NCBI GenBank assembly: GCA_024195265.1
Contig: JAJLRJ010000013.1
Span: 1,928,501-1,992,500 of the forward strand
Direction: 5' to 3'
From: Dendrophyllia cribrosa
Lineage: Eukaryota; Cnidaria; Anthozoa; Scleractinia; Dendrophylliidae
Length of the DNA: 64,000 bases
Shown: positions 1 to 10,652 of the stretch, piece after piece
How positions within the stretch are numbered: the first letter of the stretch is position 1
How the letters are laid out: every line of letters starts with the position of its first letter
The notes under the pieces: model-generated
What the model saw: the letters and a program-made list of their open reading frames with translations, nothing else
Told to the model about the DNA's origin: nothing
Database searches by the model: none
Position numbers and translations under genes: made by a program

Positions 1-53
1 AATAATGATATAAACTAGAAGGTTTGAAAAAAATCAAAGAAACAAATACTTAC

Positions 54-2926
54 CACATAAAGAGGTCTTGTCCTTTTCTCATTTCAAAAAATACGCACTT
101 GTTACAATTTTTCATTTCACAAACCTAAAGTCAGGTAAATCGTGAAAGTTAATCAAATTAAAAATATAAAAATACTGTCTTGTCAAACGCAAAATAGATT
201 TTTTTTGAGACAAAAATTGTTTACAGACCTCATTTACGACAAAGAGTTTGTCTTTACGATCAAGCTTGGTTTCTAGAAGGATGCAGAGCAAAAAAGCTGA
301 TATTATTTACCAGTAAATAAATTACTGTAATTTTAACATTGATAAAAACAGATGAGATAATGATTTATAACAACTACATGTAATTACCTTACATGTATTT
401 TTAATTAAAATCTATAAAATAGTCATTTAAAGTTTTGATATCTATTTTTTTAAGATCAGCAGAAGAAGAAGCATTTTTTTTAAATTCAGGAGACTGAATT
501 ACAATGTATGTGATTAAATAAAAAAATAAACTAATACTAGTAATACTACAGTGTAATAAAAATATTAAAATTTTCAGTAAAGGGTCTCGACTGAAATCAT
601 GTTTTCTTGATTATGTCCAAGAGCTTGCTTGCTTTAAGCTTATTTTATTATATTAAATTTGAAAGAAACCATCGCCAAAAGTTATAGAAGCAAAGCAATA
701 TGAACTACATGTACAGCTGCACATGTAATAAGACAAAATAACAACATGTAAGGTCAAAATCTCACAAGAATTGCAAGTTTGATTTCTTTCCACCTGTCAA
801 TAAATCAAATTTCACAAAATGTAATCCACTTCCATCCTTGCAATCCTGCGCTTTATCTCCAAACTACTGCTTCTGTTTTGCTCTATATAATATTTTTATC
901 CAACTAAGTTGTATATTTGGTGGCATTTGGTGACGTAACATGGAAATAAGCTAAGCGAAATTTTGCTATTTTAGCGGGACAGTGTCCCTTTAACAGCTTT
1001 GTTAAAGAAAAGTATGAAGGTAAACTGGAATTCCCACAGGGAAGGATGGGTGGGTGGGGTTATGGATATTTTCTGGGACAACACAATATTAATTTATTGA
1101 AGGACTTGGTGTAAATTATTACATATTATAATGATATATTTCTTTGGGTTATCACACTATACCTGATTTTGAATGTGGCAATAGTGTCTGCATATCAAGC
1201 ATTAGATGCCTTGCCCTGTGGAAATAAAATAAAGTACATGTACACTTCATCTCCACGTTTCATTATTTTCAATTACGCCTGGTTTATTACAGGTTACAGT
1301 GTATGAACAGAACTCTCCAATCTTCAGCTACACGTTTCATTTGGCCACAGCTATTCTTTTTAATAAAGACATAATGTTCAGCATGTCGCGAGCATGAGAC
1401 AAAGAAAAAATCTGAGCGCCCTGAAGGGAATTGAACCCATGACCTTCTGGAAACTGGTCGGATGCTCAAACTAACCGAGCCACTGGAAGACTTGCAGTGA
1501 GCCACAATCTTGGTCAGAAGTCTTGGGACACTTAACCTTTTCCCCCACAAATTGTCTTTGTCGTTACCTCCCCCTCCCCACCCCCAATACAATGTTGAGT
1601 TTTATGCATACATGTATAACCAAGCCACAATGTCTCAACTTTGTATTGGGGGGGGGGGGGGGGGGGAGGGGGGCCAGGAAATGGAACGATAGTTTCTTTC
1701 TTCGAAAAAATTTGTCATCGTGCAGTATTTTCTTAAGTGTCCCAAGCTATTTTGTCCACGGTTGTAGGTCATTTACTAGGTTCATATGTGACATGTGTTC
1801 AATGGGAATGAAACCATCAAACCCATGACCTTCCCAATTGATCAAATGAGTTTGATTGGGTTTGTTTGATTGAGTTTGATTACCACATGCCTCAAGTACT
1901 GTAGCTAATGTTGGGAGTATTTGAAAGCATTTCATTAAAAATAAATTAATTCTTTTTATGCTTCTAGAATTTATTCATTAAATTTTCATTATCACAAATA
2001 ATATTATTAACAAGCTCACCCTGTGAGCTTTGGTTACCTGTGATTAAAACAACTGTTGTCCATTAAAGCTACTGTACATGTACTACTTCTGTATACCACG
2101 TACTATGTGGATGAAAATTATGCGATCAGTATTTTGGTACTGTGTGACCAGTAGTGTACATACTGTGTTAAGCAGTATTCTCTTGTTCATTTTCATTTTT
2201 GAAAACTTAACTGCAGAATACCCGGCCACTCGAAAACACTTCTAGAAACAGTGGCTACGTAGTTACCTTGTAGCCACGTAGCCACGTAGCCACGTAGCCA
2301 CTGTCCCCTGGAATAGACATATGGTATGTATATTTCTCGTTCTTAAAGGCTGGTTTTCACTAGCGCATAAGCATAAGCACAAGCCAACATACGCAGACTC
2401 AGTAACGTGCTGATCATTAGTGCCTATTGTTCTGTTTTGTTCAAACAATTGGAACTAATGATCAACATGTTACTGAGTCTGCGTATGTTGGCTTGTGCTT
2501 ATGCTTATGCGCTAGTGAAAACCAGCCTTAAAACGTGAAAAACAAAAAAGCGTGGGGGAAAGAATGCGTAGCCACGTATCCATCTTTTTCCAGGGTACAG
2601 CTTTAAAGTGGCAGGGTATTCTGCAGTTACTCCGAAAGTAAAATAAATAAACAAATGTTTCGGTTGATGTTGTGGCTCTATTTGGAGGTAACTCAATCTT
2701 TCTTCATACCTGTGTGAAATACCACGTGAACAGAACACAAGGACGCGCTGTTTGTTTGTCCATTTTCCCTACAAACAAACAATGCAAACTTAAATTTCTT
2801 CAAGTAAAAACATAAAAATATTCCTCTTTGACCTTTTCATACCTTTTTTGTCTTCTTTTTCTTAGTCCGAACTCCGTTAGTCCCAGTTGAAGCTTCCACT
2901 TCTTCGATTGCTCTCTTCTTCGCCAT
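54..2926 (-). CDS. BRIX1: BRIX1 (BRX1), ribosome biogenesis factor, 5' exons only
   Basis: This is the N-terminal part of the Brix-domain protein that acts in the nucleolus in 60S (25S/28S rRNA) assembly. Five coding exons can be read on the minus strand: 2926-2843 (28 codons, lysine-rich, starting MAKKRAIEEV), 2768-2710 (contains NKQRVLVFCSRGIS), 1215-1163 (ARHLM...LLPHSKS), 272-229 (TKLDRKDKLFVVNE) and 124-54 (VCEMKNCNKC...QDLFMW). Phases join correctly at every junction and each intron is GT-AG; the donor after 229 is a weak GTCTGT. The order matches the metazoan BRIX1 N-terminus as I remember it, including the DRKDKLFV and NEVCEMKNCNKC blocks. The last exon ends in a GTAAGT donor, so the gene continues beyond the left edge. 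A Cys replaces the first Ser of the usual FSSRGI. The intron between 2710 and 1215 holds a tRNA-like SINE and a palindromic MITE. Confidence 0.94.
775..985. repeat. Dispersed repeat in BRIX1 intron (partner at 51790-51995)
   Basis: Same element as at 51790-51995, in opposite orientation: CACCTGTCAATAAATCAAAT, CCACTTCCATCCTTGCAATC, TTTTGCTCTATATAAT, GTGACGTAACATGG. The element lies in the 1216-1163 to 272-229 intron of BRIX1. Confidence 0.6.
1411..1490 (-). repeat. tRNA-derived SINE head or tRNA pseudogene
   Basis: On the minus strand an A-box-like TGGCTCGGTTAG (about 1484-1473) is followed about 35 nt later by a B-box-like GGGTTCAATTCCC (1438-1426). The arms fold only partly, there is no intact acceptor stem, and the piece lies within a BRIX1 intron. 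It is better read as a SINE promoter head than as a functional tRNA gene. Confidence 0.5.
2272..2303. repeat. 8-bp tandem repeat (GTAGCCAC)n
   Basis: About four consecutive copies of gtagccac, with further GTGGCTACG-like copies in inverse orientation at 2250-2260. A related cgtagccacg also occurs at 2568. Confidence 0.7.
2348..2527. mobile_element. Foldback MITE with almost complete palindrome
   Basis: A 180-bp near-perfect inverted repeat: the arm beginning GGCTGGTTTTCACTAGCGCA is mirrored by an arm ending CTAGTGAAAACCAGCC, with only a short loop around 2425-2445. TTAAA flanks both sides (2343-2347 and 2528-2532), consistent with a target duplication. No coding capacity. Confidence 0.75.
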
Positions 2927-3060
2927 TTTGATTTTTCGTGAATAACTTACATTCAGTTACCCACGCATTCACCGAAAACTGCTGGTCAAACAGAGCGCAG
3001 TTTCAAACAAACGGAGAGAAGTTGGAATTGGAAAAGTTGGAAAGATTTGTGGAGGTAAAA
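2927..3060. promoter_or_regulatory. Probable bidirectional promoter between BRIX1 and PLGRKT
   Basis: The BRIX1 start codon faces left at 2926 and the next gene to the right, PLGRKT, is transcribed rightward. A GT donor-like site (ggaggtaaaa, about 3052-3061) and an acceptor-like cttag at about 4310-4316, just before the PLGRKT start codon, suggest a non-coding first exon for PLGRKT near 3000-3055. No TATA box was recognised. The shared promoter is inferred from geometry alone. Confidence 0.35.
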
Positions 3061-3675
3061 TGTCACGATTCTTCCTCTACTTTGCTTCTAATTGGATAAA
3101 CGATAGCTCTAAGTATCAGGTTTTTATAAAATGTATATTTATTGTTTTTATTTCGAATCTAGATACACGCAAACCTTGCGTGACTCATTTCATCATGTTG
3201 ATCCACCCTGCTATAGACGTATAGAATAGTTGCTTTTAACTAATATTGCACGTATGATATACGAAATGTGCATTTAATGTAATTGGTGCAGACCTGGCGA
3301 GAAAGTCATGATATGGTATTACATCTATTAAAAAAAGACAACTATGGCTGCAATTTTTCTGGTATTTATACATTTGACCACTAATCATATATAATCACTG
3401 ACCCGTACGTATACAGCTGCAGTGTATCAAACAACATGGTGGGAAATACAAGATTTGTATGTAAATACAGAGGCCCAGGACATACCTGCCTATGAGCACA
3501 GACCTATCGTTTTTTAACTTTATTCTGAGAGGAGGGGGTATTGGGAACCATTAGCCACAAAACTGCAAAAAAAAAAAAAAAAAAAAAAAAAAAACCACAC
3601 CCTTGCAAAAATCAACCAGAATGCCTTTAAAAAGACTACGTGTACATACTTTAGGGTGGATGAAATCGAATGCAA

Positions 3676-3870
3676 GGGATGGTGCAGTGGTAAATCAAGG
3701 GCACTTGCCGCCCACCAATGTGACCCGGGTTCAAAACCAGGAGGCGACGCCATATGTGGGTTGAGTTTGTTGGTTCGTATCCTTGCTACGAGAGTTTTTC
3801 TGCAGGTACTCTGGTTTTCCTCCCTCCAAAAAAACATTTCCAAATTCCAATTTGATCTTGAAGCAGTGGA
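3676..3870 (+). repeat. tRNA-derived SINE
   Basis: The tRNA-like head reads GGTGCAGTGGTAAATC, then GACCCGGGTTCAAAACC, followed by a non-tRNA body (TTGTTGGTTCGTATCCTTGC, then TTTTTCTGCAGGTACTCTGG and TTTTCCTCC). I recall this arrangement from a widespread animal SINE group with a conserved central domain (the MetaSINE type); that family name is a recollection and was not checked. An A-tract of about 27 nt at 3566-3592 lies upstream and is not its tail. Confidence 0.55.
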
Positions 3871-4084
3871 AGTAACAGCCACCCCGTGGATTCCACCGAA
3901 ATTCCTATTTATTGTTATTTTGTTTATTTCTTTACAATTTTATTCAAGATTGAAATTATTATAATACATTGTACTGCATGAAAATTGTGCAAAATTGTAA
4001 CTGATGCTGCAAACTGCAATGTCACTCTTCTGAGTAGAGAGCAGATCAGAGGTCTGGGTAGTAAATCTCTGTCTTACAGTCTGT

Positions 4085-4252
4085 GTATATGTTGTGGTTC
4101 AAATTTTTCTCTGGATTGAAAATTTCAAACCAGTTTGTTTTTTGTTTTCCTTTGTGTGAGATTTAATGATAATGAATCTGACTCAAAGGAAAATGAAAAT
4201 TAACCTGGTTTGAAAATTCAAACCAGAGAAAAATTTGAACCACAACATATAC
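4085..4252. mobile_element. MITE, inverted-repeat element in PLGRKT upstream region
   Basis: The left arm GTATATGTTGTGGTTCAAAT is matched by a right arm ending TTTGAACCACAACATATAC, with further pairing inward (tttctctgg / ccagagaaa; AATTTCAAACCAG / CTGGTTTGAAAATT). About 168 bp, non-coding, about 90 bp upstream of the PLGRKT start codon, so it may lie in the 5' intron or promoter. Confidence 0.75.
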
Positions 4253-4342
4253 ATAACATAGAAGTCCAATGTGTTCATTCAATCATTAACTGATCTATTT
4301 CTTGACCTGCCTTAGGAAGGTTGAAAGTCAAAAAACAAAACA

Positions 4343-6409
4343 ATGGGTGCTGTTCTGGGATCAGCGATGAAGGAAACAATGGATGAAAATATGAAGAAGA
4401 ATCAAGAGTTTATGTTACAAACTCAAAAAATGACGGTTAGAAATAATGTTATTGTAAAAATGTATGTTATAGACTGAAAGCTTTGGGAATAATGGCTGAG
4501 TGTAGAGCTAAATAACCAGTGACACAGAAAAGTACTACTCAATAGCTTTCATTTGAACAATTTTGATTTCATTTACATATTGTCACTATTTGTATTACAT
4601 GTATGGACTCAAACATTCTAGGACTTCATCACATGACCTAAGATTCAAGAGTCTAGGAGCACAGTTATGGGTGAACAATATTATATTATATTTATTGGTT
4701 GGAATCTCTTCAGTTGCAGACACCACACTTAGATGTGCATGACTTGTATAACATTGAAACTTGACCACTTTTTTTAAAAGCATTGCAATCTCTCTTTTTA
4801 GTTAGGAAGACAACTTCAAATGCAGAATGCCATGAGAGAACGGCAAATGTCAATGCAATTGGCAGGAGCAAGAGAGATGTTTTATTGGCTGGCATCATTC
4901 TATGGAATAGCTACTGTGGCAATGTTTGCAGGGTAATTAGCAACAATCTGTACACCATAATCTAGGGTATAGTTTTAAAATTTGATCCCAAGAGGTGAGT
5001 AAGGAATTTTTCCACCATCTGTAGCCTTGAGGTGAAAAAGGTAACATCTTCATGAACCAAGCAGCCCACAATACAGTTGCTAAAGCTACCCGGTTTCTTT
5101 TGCATGAAGTACATTTTAATTAATAAGACATTTTTTGAGTCATATACATGACATGTGGTACAGACACGTCAATATAAGGTTACTTATGATCAGATACACA
5201 TTATCAAAAGCAACCTGGTCCCAGATTGTCCCAGTTGTTCAAAAGGTGGATAACGCTATCCACCAGATAAATCACTATCCAGTGGATAAGCATTAGCAAA
5301 ACCTGAATTGTGTTATCCAGTGGATAGCACCACTCAGAGCTACTGTGACCTTTTGAACAACTGGGGCCAAATATCAAAATTCAAGAAAAATCCCAAATTT
5401 GAAAAACAAACGGTACCATGCAAAAGTACTGCTGAATACATGTAGGTTTCATTTGAATGGTCACACCATAGGATTTTGTCGACAGACTCAAAAGTTAGAA
5501 CAATAGAACATTTACCTGTCTCCATAATTGTCTCTGGGAGTGAAAGGGTTAACAGCGTATAATAATACTCCATTACTTTTTGTTATTTTATTCGTAGGTT
5601 TAAGAAATCTAAAAACCCAGCAGCAATGGTTCCTTTTCTGCCTCTTACTTTTATTGTCGCTTACCAGGCAGATTATGTTTATGGAACTAAAGTGAGCAGG
5701 ATCAGAGGTGAGTTCGTTTAACTCTGAGGGTGTTAAATTGATACAATTCAATTCTTTGTTAAAAATGATTGCTGAGGGAAATAGTTGCTTCATTTTAAAC
5801 ACAGCCTGCAATGTACAAACAAACAAACAAAAAGGTAGATCAGTAAATTTTAGTTGAGTGGACCATGTACAGTACATGATTGCATGGCCCTAATATGAAT
5901 TTAGAATCTTTTCATTTCACAATTTTGCGAGAATGCCCCTGTCGCTGTCAGGATTCATGCACTACCGCACCACAAGTTAGCAATTTCACAGAATCTTCTA
6001 GTTTATGCCGATGCCAATGTCATTATTTTGACTCTATTTTGTAAGGATGTTTGTGCGTAAATCTTCTACAACACAATTTTTTGTTAAACTTTTTCCATGG
6101 TTAGATAATGAGTTAAACATGTCAGAAATGCAACATAAAGACACCCAGATTTAAAAAATTGGCACTTATAACTTGACATGGTCTTTGAGCACAAAGGCAG
6201 AAGTGCAGAAGTGCAGAGAAGTGCATAATCCCTGTCACATCTTACAGGCCATAAAGTCCCTTGAATGCTTATTTCATTTATATTTAATTTCAGAGGAAGC
6301 TGAAAAAATCATGCAAGAAGAACGCTCTTTTCTTGAACTTCCTTCTGGGATGCCTACTTTTCAATCCATTGAAGAGGCACGACTGAAAGCAGAAGGCAGG
6401 AGATCCTAA
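4343..6409 (+). CDS. PLGRKT: PLGRKT, plasminogen receptor (KT) / C9orf46 homologue
   Basis: Complete four-exon gene: 4343-4435, 4802-4932, 5598-5707 and 6294-6409, totalling 450 nt (149 codons plus TAA). Introns are GT-AG (donors GTTAGA, GTAATT, GTGAGT) and the frame is kept across all junctions. The protein starts MGAVLGSAMKETMDEN, continues with the characteristic QKMT...MQNAMRERQMSMQ stretch, then two hydrophobic segments (around FYWLASFYGIATVAMF and MVPFLPLTFIVAYQ) separated by a short basic loop (FKKSKNP), and ends with an acidic/amphipathic tail containing LPSGMPTFQSIEEARLKAEG. This matches the vertebrate family along its length (about 147 residues in human). The vertebrate protein is a two-pass membrane protein whose C-terminal lysine binds plasminogen; here the last residues are GRRS, so that lysine is absent. 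A palindromic MITE (5230-5366) and satellite-like sequence lie in introns. Confidence 0.95.
5230..5366. mobile_element. MITE in PLGRKT intron 2
   Basis: Terminal arms CCCAGTTGTTCAAAAGGT and ACCTTTTGAACAACTGGGG are inverted copies. The interior is built from short GGATAA/TTATCC blocks (tatccagtggata) in both orientations. A diverged relative is seen near 7525-7600. Confidence 0.7.
5370..5560 (+). repeat. Diverged satellite-related unit
   Basis: Contains GTACTGCTGAATACATGTAG, TTTCATTTGAATGGTCACAC and CAGACTCAAAAGTTAGAAC, the landmarks of the 106-bp satellite, embedded in a longer unit that recurs at 35070-35275 (shared flanks aaaaacaaacggtacc and gggagtgaaagggtt or similar). This longer unit may be an ancestral dispersed element from which the tandem satellite arose. 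Confidence 0.6.
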
Positions 6410-6535
6410 AAATTTAATGTTTAACCCTGCAAAGGTCCACTAGCCCACTATGCCTATAAAATACCGAGTGGAGTTCAGTGATATATATAACATAATTATA
6501 TACAGTAATAGTATAGTAAGCTCTAGATCTAGTCA

Positions 6536-6807
6536 TAGAGCAGTTTTCAATTGAGTGTTGAGAGTCAGTTTTTAATTGCTCTGGTTTTGCATTGCTATGC
6601 TTTGTGATTTGCTGAAATGATCTATATGGCTTGTACCACTTTCTCGACCAAAAGGAAGTAAAACCATCCGTTTTCCTGCACTTGGTGCCGGATACATGTA
6701 TTTGCTTCACATTCTGATTATTTTATTGAATTTTCTGCGTCTCTTGTGATTGGTCAGAGTGATTACTTGGTTTTGGTTTTACGACACTTGACTGAAAACT
6801 GCTCTTA
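6536..6807. mobile_element. MITE (AGAGCAGTTTTCAATTGAG family), diverged copy
   Basis: Ends are AGAGCAGTTTTCAATTGAG and its inverse ACTTGACTGAAAACTGCTCT. The interior contains ATTGGTCAGAGTGATTAC and GGTTTTGGTTTTACGACAC. A better preserved copy in the other orientation lies at 13134-13420, and a degenerate half copy near 9025-9130. The element lies just downstream of PLGRKT. Confidence 0.75.
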
Positions 6808-7627
6808 CAAGTGCATTATAGCCGATAGCACATCTATTGTCTTGCTACAGGGGAAAATTCTGTCTTTTGGTTTTGCTATCAAGATGGCCAAATTGCTCTC
6901 ACAATTGCTAAAAAGGAAGAGGAGGTGGTTTCTGCAGGTGGTTTTACATGTATCAGTTCTCCTCCCTTCATGCTCCATGCTCGTGTGCTCAAATCCTGCT
7001 TCTCTCTCCTCTTTCTGGCACCTGCCCTCCAAGCTACGAAGTGGGTTTTGTAGAAATTTGGATAAGCAATGTTTGGTTTCTTCATTTTAGAAATGTTTTT
7101 TTGCCCTTGTGCGGGACTCGGATGAATTAAATCTATGTAAACAGTAATCCAACTCTTTTGCAATTTTGAAATTAAAAAAACAATGTATATTTATCGTTCA
7201 ATCATGCACCATCTTTTCAGAGCATACCATTATACTTCACTTGAAAACATAGCGGCCTGCAAGTGCAATAGGACTTGTTACAGGTGAACAACCTGAGCAG
7301 TTCTTTTTTTTTCACTCTCAATATACTAGAAGGTTTTCTCATTCAATTTACATGTACCAGTGACACAATAAACACTCCATAGAAAAATGTTAGTGTTCAT
7401 GGTTTTCTGGGTCAATTGGACATCAATAAACAAACATTTTCTTGTATGGCTTCGGTACAACGTAAAAGAAGCACTTTGTTTGGCTCCGTAAACTGCCCTC
7501 ATTTGGTCAAAATGTAAATAGTGGTATCGGCTGGATAAATCTTATCCACTGGAAAGTGATTTTTCTGGGATGGATAGCGATATCCACAACTGGTGCCTTT
7601 TCGGTAGTAGAAGCTTCCGGTGAGGGG

Positions 7628-7765
7628 TGGGGGGGGGGGGGGGGGGGGTGCCCGGCTCCATTCCCCCTTCCCCCTTATTTTTGGTGAATTTGCAGTGCAT
7701 TGCAGGAGTTATCGAAGCAATTCTGACCTCCAAGAGTGACCCCCCCCCCCCCCCCCCCCCCCCCC
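7628..7765. repeat. Opposed poly-G and poly-C tracts
   Basis: A run of about 20 G (7628-7648, in gggtgggg context) and a run of about 25 C (7741-7765) bracket about 90 bp of unique sequence. Further G or C homopolymers occur at about 1649-1668, 35741-35760, 42416-42436 and 63750-63766. Homopolymer lengths may be assembly-dependent. Confidence 0.6.
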
Positions 7766-7789
7766 ACTTTAGCTGAAGGTGTGAATCCT

Positions 7790-7950
7790 ACATGTAGAGA
7801 CGTTATGCCCTTTAGATTTCATTTGAATGATTACACTTAAGGCTTCATACATACACTGAAAAGTTAGAACCACCTTGTACAGTGTTGTGATCAGTAACAC
7901 AACAAAGAACTGCAAAAAAGATTTCATTTGAATGGTCACATTTTTTCGGC
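7790..7950 (+). repeat. Degenerate 106-bp satellite monomers
   Basis: Contains TTTCATTTGAATGATTACAC, AAAAGTTAGAACCACCTTGT and TTTCATTTGAATGGTCACA in satellite order, but with diverged spacing. These are isolated copies outside any array. Confidence 0.6.
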
Positions 7951-8465
7951 GCTCTGCAATTTGATCATTTATGAACATGAATTCGATGATTCGTCAGAGA
8001 GAATTCTTCCTGGCCTGCCAAGACTTAAGTTCTTTCTTTCTAATTTCTTCTACATTTACTTGTGGTTTGTTTCACATTCACTAAAAACAATAATCTACAG
8101 TTTTGCGTTCATAAACCGTTTTTTAGAAGCGCGGCCGTTTTAAATGCCCTCAATTATAAAAGTTTATTTTTTTTAGCAAGCCGCGTAATATCTGCTTTCC
8201 GTTATTTCCGTTTCTGTTTTCCGTAGACACATTACCCAATTAAACCTCAACCAATCAGCATTTTGCATCGCCTTTTTTCGATGTAGATATTCATATTCCT
8301 GAGACATGGCTACAGACTCTCTCTTATCTCTTGCTCTTCCACTTCGGCCCCCGAGAGAACTTCGGCTGTAAAAGAGTCGCGATGCTTTATTTTTAAAAAA
8401 ATGTGTTGTTCCAGAATAAGAGCCGAATTAGAAAGTCGAACAATATTGAATATGAATATATGAAA

Positions 8466-9000
8466 ATCATATACAGGTGCACTGCGGATGAAACATGAGT
8501 GAAATTTGATCCTCGCAGTGCGTTATCAACTTAAGCAGTTGAAAAGCAACCTGAAAAAAAATTCAGGCTTAAACGGGATTCGAACTCATGACCTTGCGAT
8601 ACCGGTGCAATGCTCTATCCACTGAGCTACCAAGCCATATGGATAGATCATAGTCAATTGTGAGTTCGTGATATACCCGATGATAGTGAAATACATGAAT
8701 ATAAATATACGAAAATCATATAATATGTGTACTGCGGATGAAACGAGTGAAATATGATCCTCGCAGTGCGTCATCAACTTAAGCAGTTGAAAAGCAACCT
8801 GAAAAAAAATTCAGGCTTAAAAGGGATTCGAACCCATGGTCATGGGTTCGAATCCCGTTTAAGCCTGAATTTTTTCGTGATATACATGGTCATGGGTTCG
8901 AATCCCGTTTACCAGTGGTAAGCCTGGATTTTTTTTTTCAGGTTGCTTTTCAACTGCTTAAGTTGATAACGCACTGCGAGGATCAAATTTCACTCATCGA
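8466..9000. repeat. Cluster of three tRNA-derived SINE copies, two minus and one plus
   Basis: On the minus strand at 8640-8560 a tRNA-like head reads GGCTTGGTAGCTCAGTGGAT, then GTTCGAATCCCGTTTAAGCC. Its 5' GGCTTGG can pair with the 3' end using two G-U pairs, giving a nearly complete cloverleaf with a GGT anticodon position but C at position 33. The SINE body (aagcctgaattttttt, CAACTGCTTAAGTTGATAAC, GCACTGCGAGGATCAAATTT) repeats at about 8726-8835 and, in plus orientation, at 8835-9000, where the tRNA-like head is deleted. Two copies meet tail to tail around ACCCATGGTCATGGGT (8831-8846). Confidence 0.7.
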
Positions 9001-9282
9001 ACAATATTATTGATAAACGCGGCGGCTGCCTGCACGTATTTGCTTCAAGTTCTGATTGGCTCATTTGATTGTCTTTGTCTGTTTTGATTGGCCAGCGGGG
9101 TTTTCTTTTATGTTATCGTCTGGCAGTTAAGGGTGAAGTTGAGTTACTTAACTCTCGTGGACGTACCTCATTACCCCTCGAGCCAATGATTCAGCAGGAC
9201 CCTTTGGTATTAATTTCATAGAAGTCTGATTCAGCGAAAAATTGTGTAATACAGCTGACAGTCAGTTTGCAAGTCTTGAGCT

Positions 9283-10140
9283 GTTAAAGCATTAAAACTG
9301 ACATCAAATATTTCTGAAGCTCAATTTATCGCTCACATATGGTTTGGTAAATTAGTTCTTCCTTTCTTGCAAATTAATAGCGGTTTGTTAAACGGCAGAT
9401 GGAGGCGGACTTTTGACATCTGTTCAAAATAATGTACCCATCTACTTGGGTTAAATTTTAAGTCGCAAAAATTGTTTAATAAAAGATAGACACACACGTT
9501 AGTACGTTGGTGGCAATTGTTGTAAAACTCTATAAAAACTATGAACAACACAAAACATTTGCAAGCTTTTTTTGGTAGACATTTGCGTGGTATATTTCCG
9601 CCGTTTAAAAACCTACATCTTATTATTAAAAGTCTAATTTATTCCCCATAGCGTTGATATATCATTCTTACATTATTGAAAAATTACCTTTATCAGCGGT
9701 TCAATGCAAACTGCAACTTATGTTCGATTTTTGACACCTATTAGAACGAAAAAGTAGTTGACTTAATTTTTTTGCCTTTTTTGCCTCAAAACAATTTGCG
9801 ACTGTTAAATTTTCTTGGCAAGCATGTTTACGCGGCACATTTAGTCTTTCATTAGTCTAATTATTTGAACGTCACATGTCAAACGGTCGTGGAAAGAAAT
9901 TCAAATTACAGAAAGAAATACCCTAAAAATCGCCCCGCCCACTTTCCGTTCAAATACAAAGCAAGTAATAAACTTTATCTCCATGATGTACTGCTTTCCA
10001 GTCGAAGTTAAGTCAGATACAATCATTTTCATGGTTATGAATGTGTTTTCGACGCGACTTAAATATGACGCATATAAATTAAGGCGGATAAAACAAAGGC
10101 TGTGTATTTGATGAAATATTTAAATAGCATATGGTGTTCA
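9283..10140. repeat. Segmental-duplication block S, copy 1, upstream of GPCR1
   Basis: Non-coding sequence with landmarks GAAGCTCAATTTATCGCTCA, GGTTTGTTAAACGGCAGATGG (read in parts), CATGTTTACGCGGCACATTT, TTTGAACGTCACATGTCAAA and TCGACGCGACTTAAATATGA. The same order recurs at 13860-14960 (+) and, inverted, at 52230-53180; part recurs inverted at 49900-50290. No conserved reading frame was seen. It belongs to the duplicated receptor region. Confidence 0.7.
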
Positions 10141-10652
10141 CACTTTGTTAATTCTTAGACATGTTCGTAAGATTCTTCAAACAACGCGGAGGCGGAGAGA
10201 CCGGATATCGATCTATATGTAAATGGTAATACTCTATCGTTTAGAAGGACACCTGTTAACTTCCATCTTTTAAAAAAGGAATTGACGTCTTTGTGGCCGC
10301 GATAAGAAGATAAAAGTCCTACGTTTCAAGTTTACGGAGGGAAGCCCCGACGTTTGGATTTTATTTGTTCAAGATCATTACAAGTGTCTTTCATTGCGCG
10401 ATGAATACATAACCGGCTAAGGGCCATATAACAGAGTGGACAGCTAAAATTGTCGCTGTGTGGAAGTTCAAGGCCTGAAGGCCTGAAGATCGGTTCGTCA
10501 AGATCAATACAACTGAGTTGCTCATCATCGCATCTTCATTACCGGTGTGTGTGTGAGAGAGAGTCCCATAAAGTGCTTGGCGGTTCATCTGAAGCCTTTG
10601 AACAGCGTAAAAACAGAACCGCAGGATCGGAACGTACTGCCAAGAAGCTTTG
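10141..10652 (+). promoter_or_regulatory. Conserved upstream region / 5' UTR of GPCR1
   Basis: The segment ACAACGCGGAGGCGGAGAGA ... GATAAGAAGATAAAAGTCCT ... CAGAACCGCAGGA leading to the start codon is recognisable upstream of GPCR2 (22700-23180) and, inverted, upstream of GPCR5 (48522-49650). Conservation of this stretch in three copies fits promoter or 5' UTR co-duplicated with the gene. A transcription start cannot be placed. Confidence 0.5.

Noticed and set aside
1411..1490. Functional tRNA gene on the minus strand
   Set aside because: A and B boxes are present but acceptor and anticodon stems do not pair properly; fits a SINE head.
3520..3882. 120-codon minus-strand frame with poly-Phe
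   Set aside because: Antisense to a poly-A tract and a tRNA-derived SINE; no domain.
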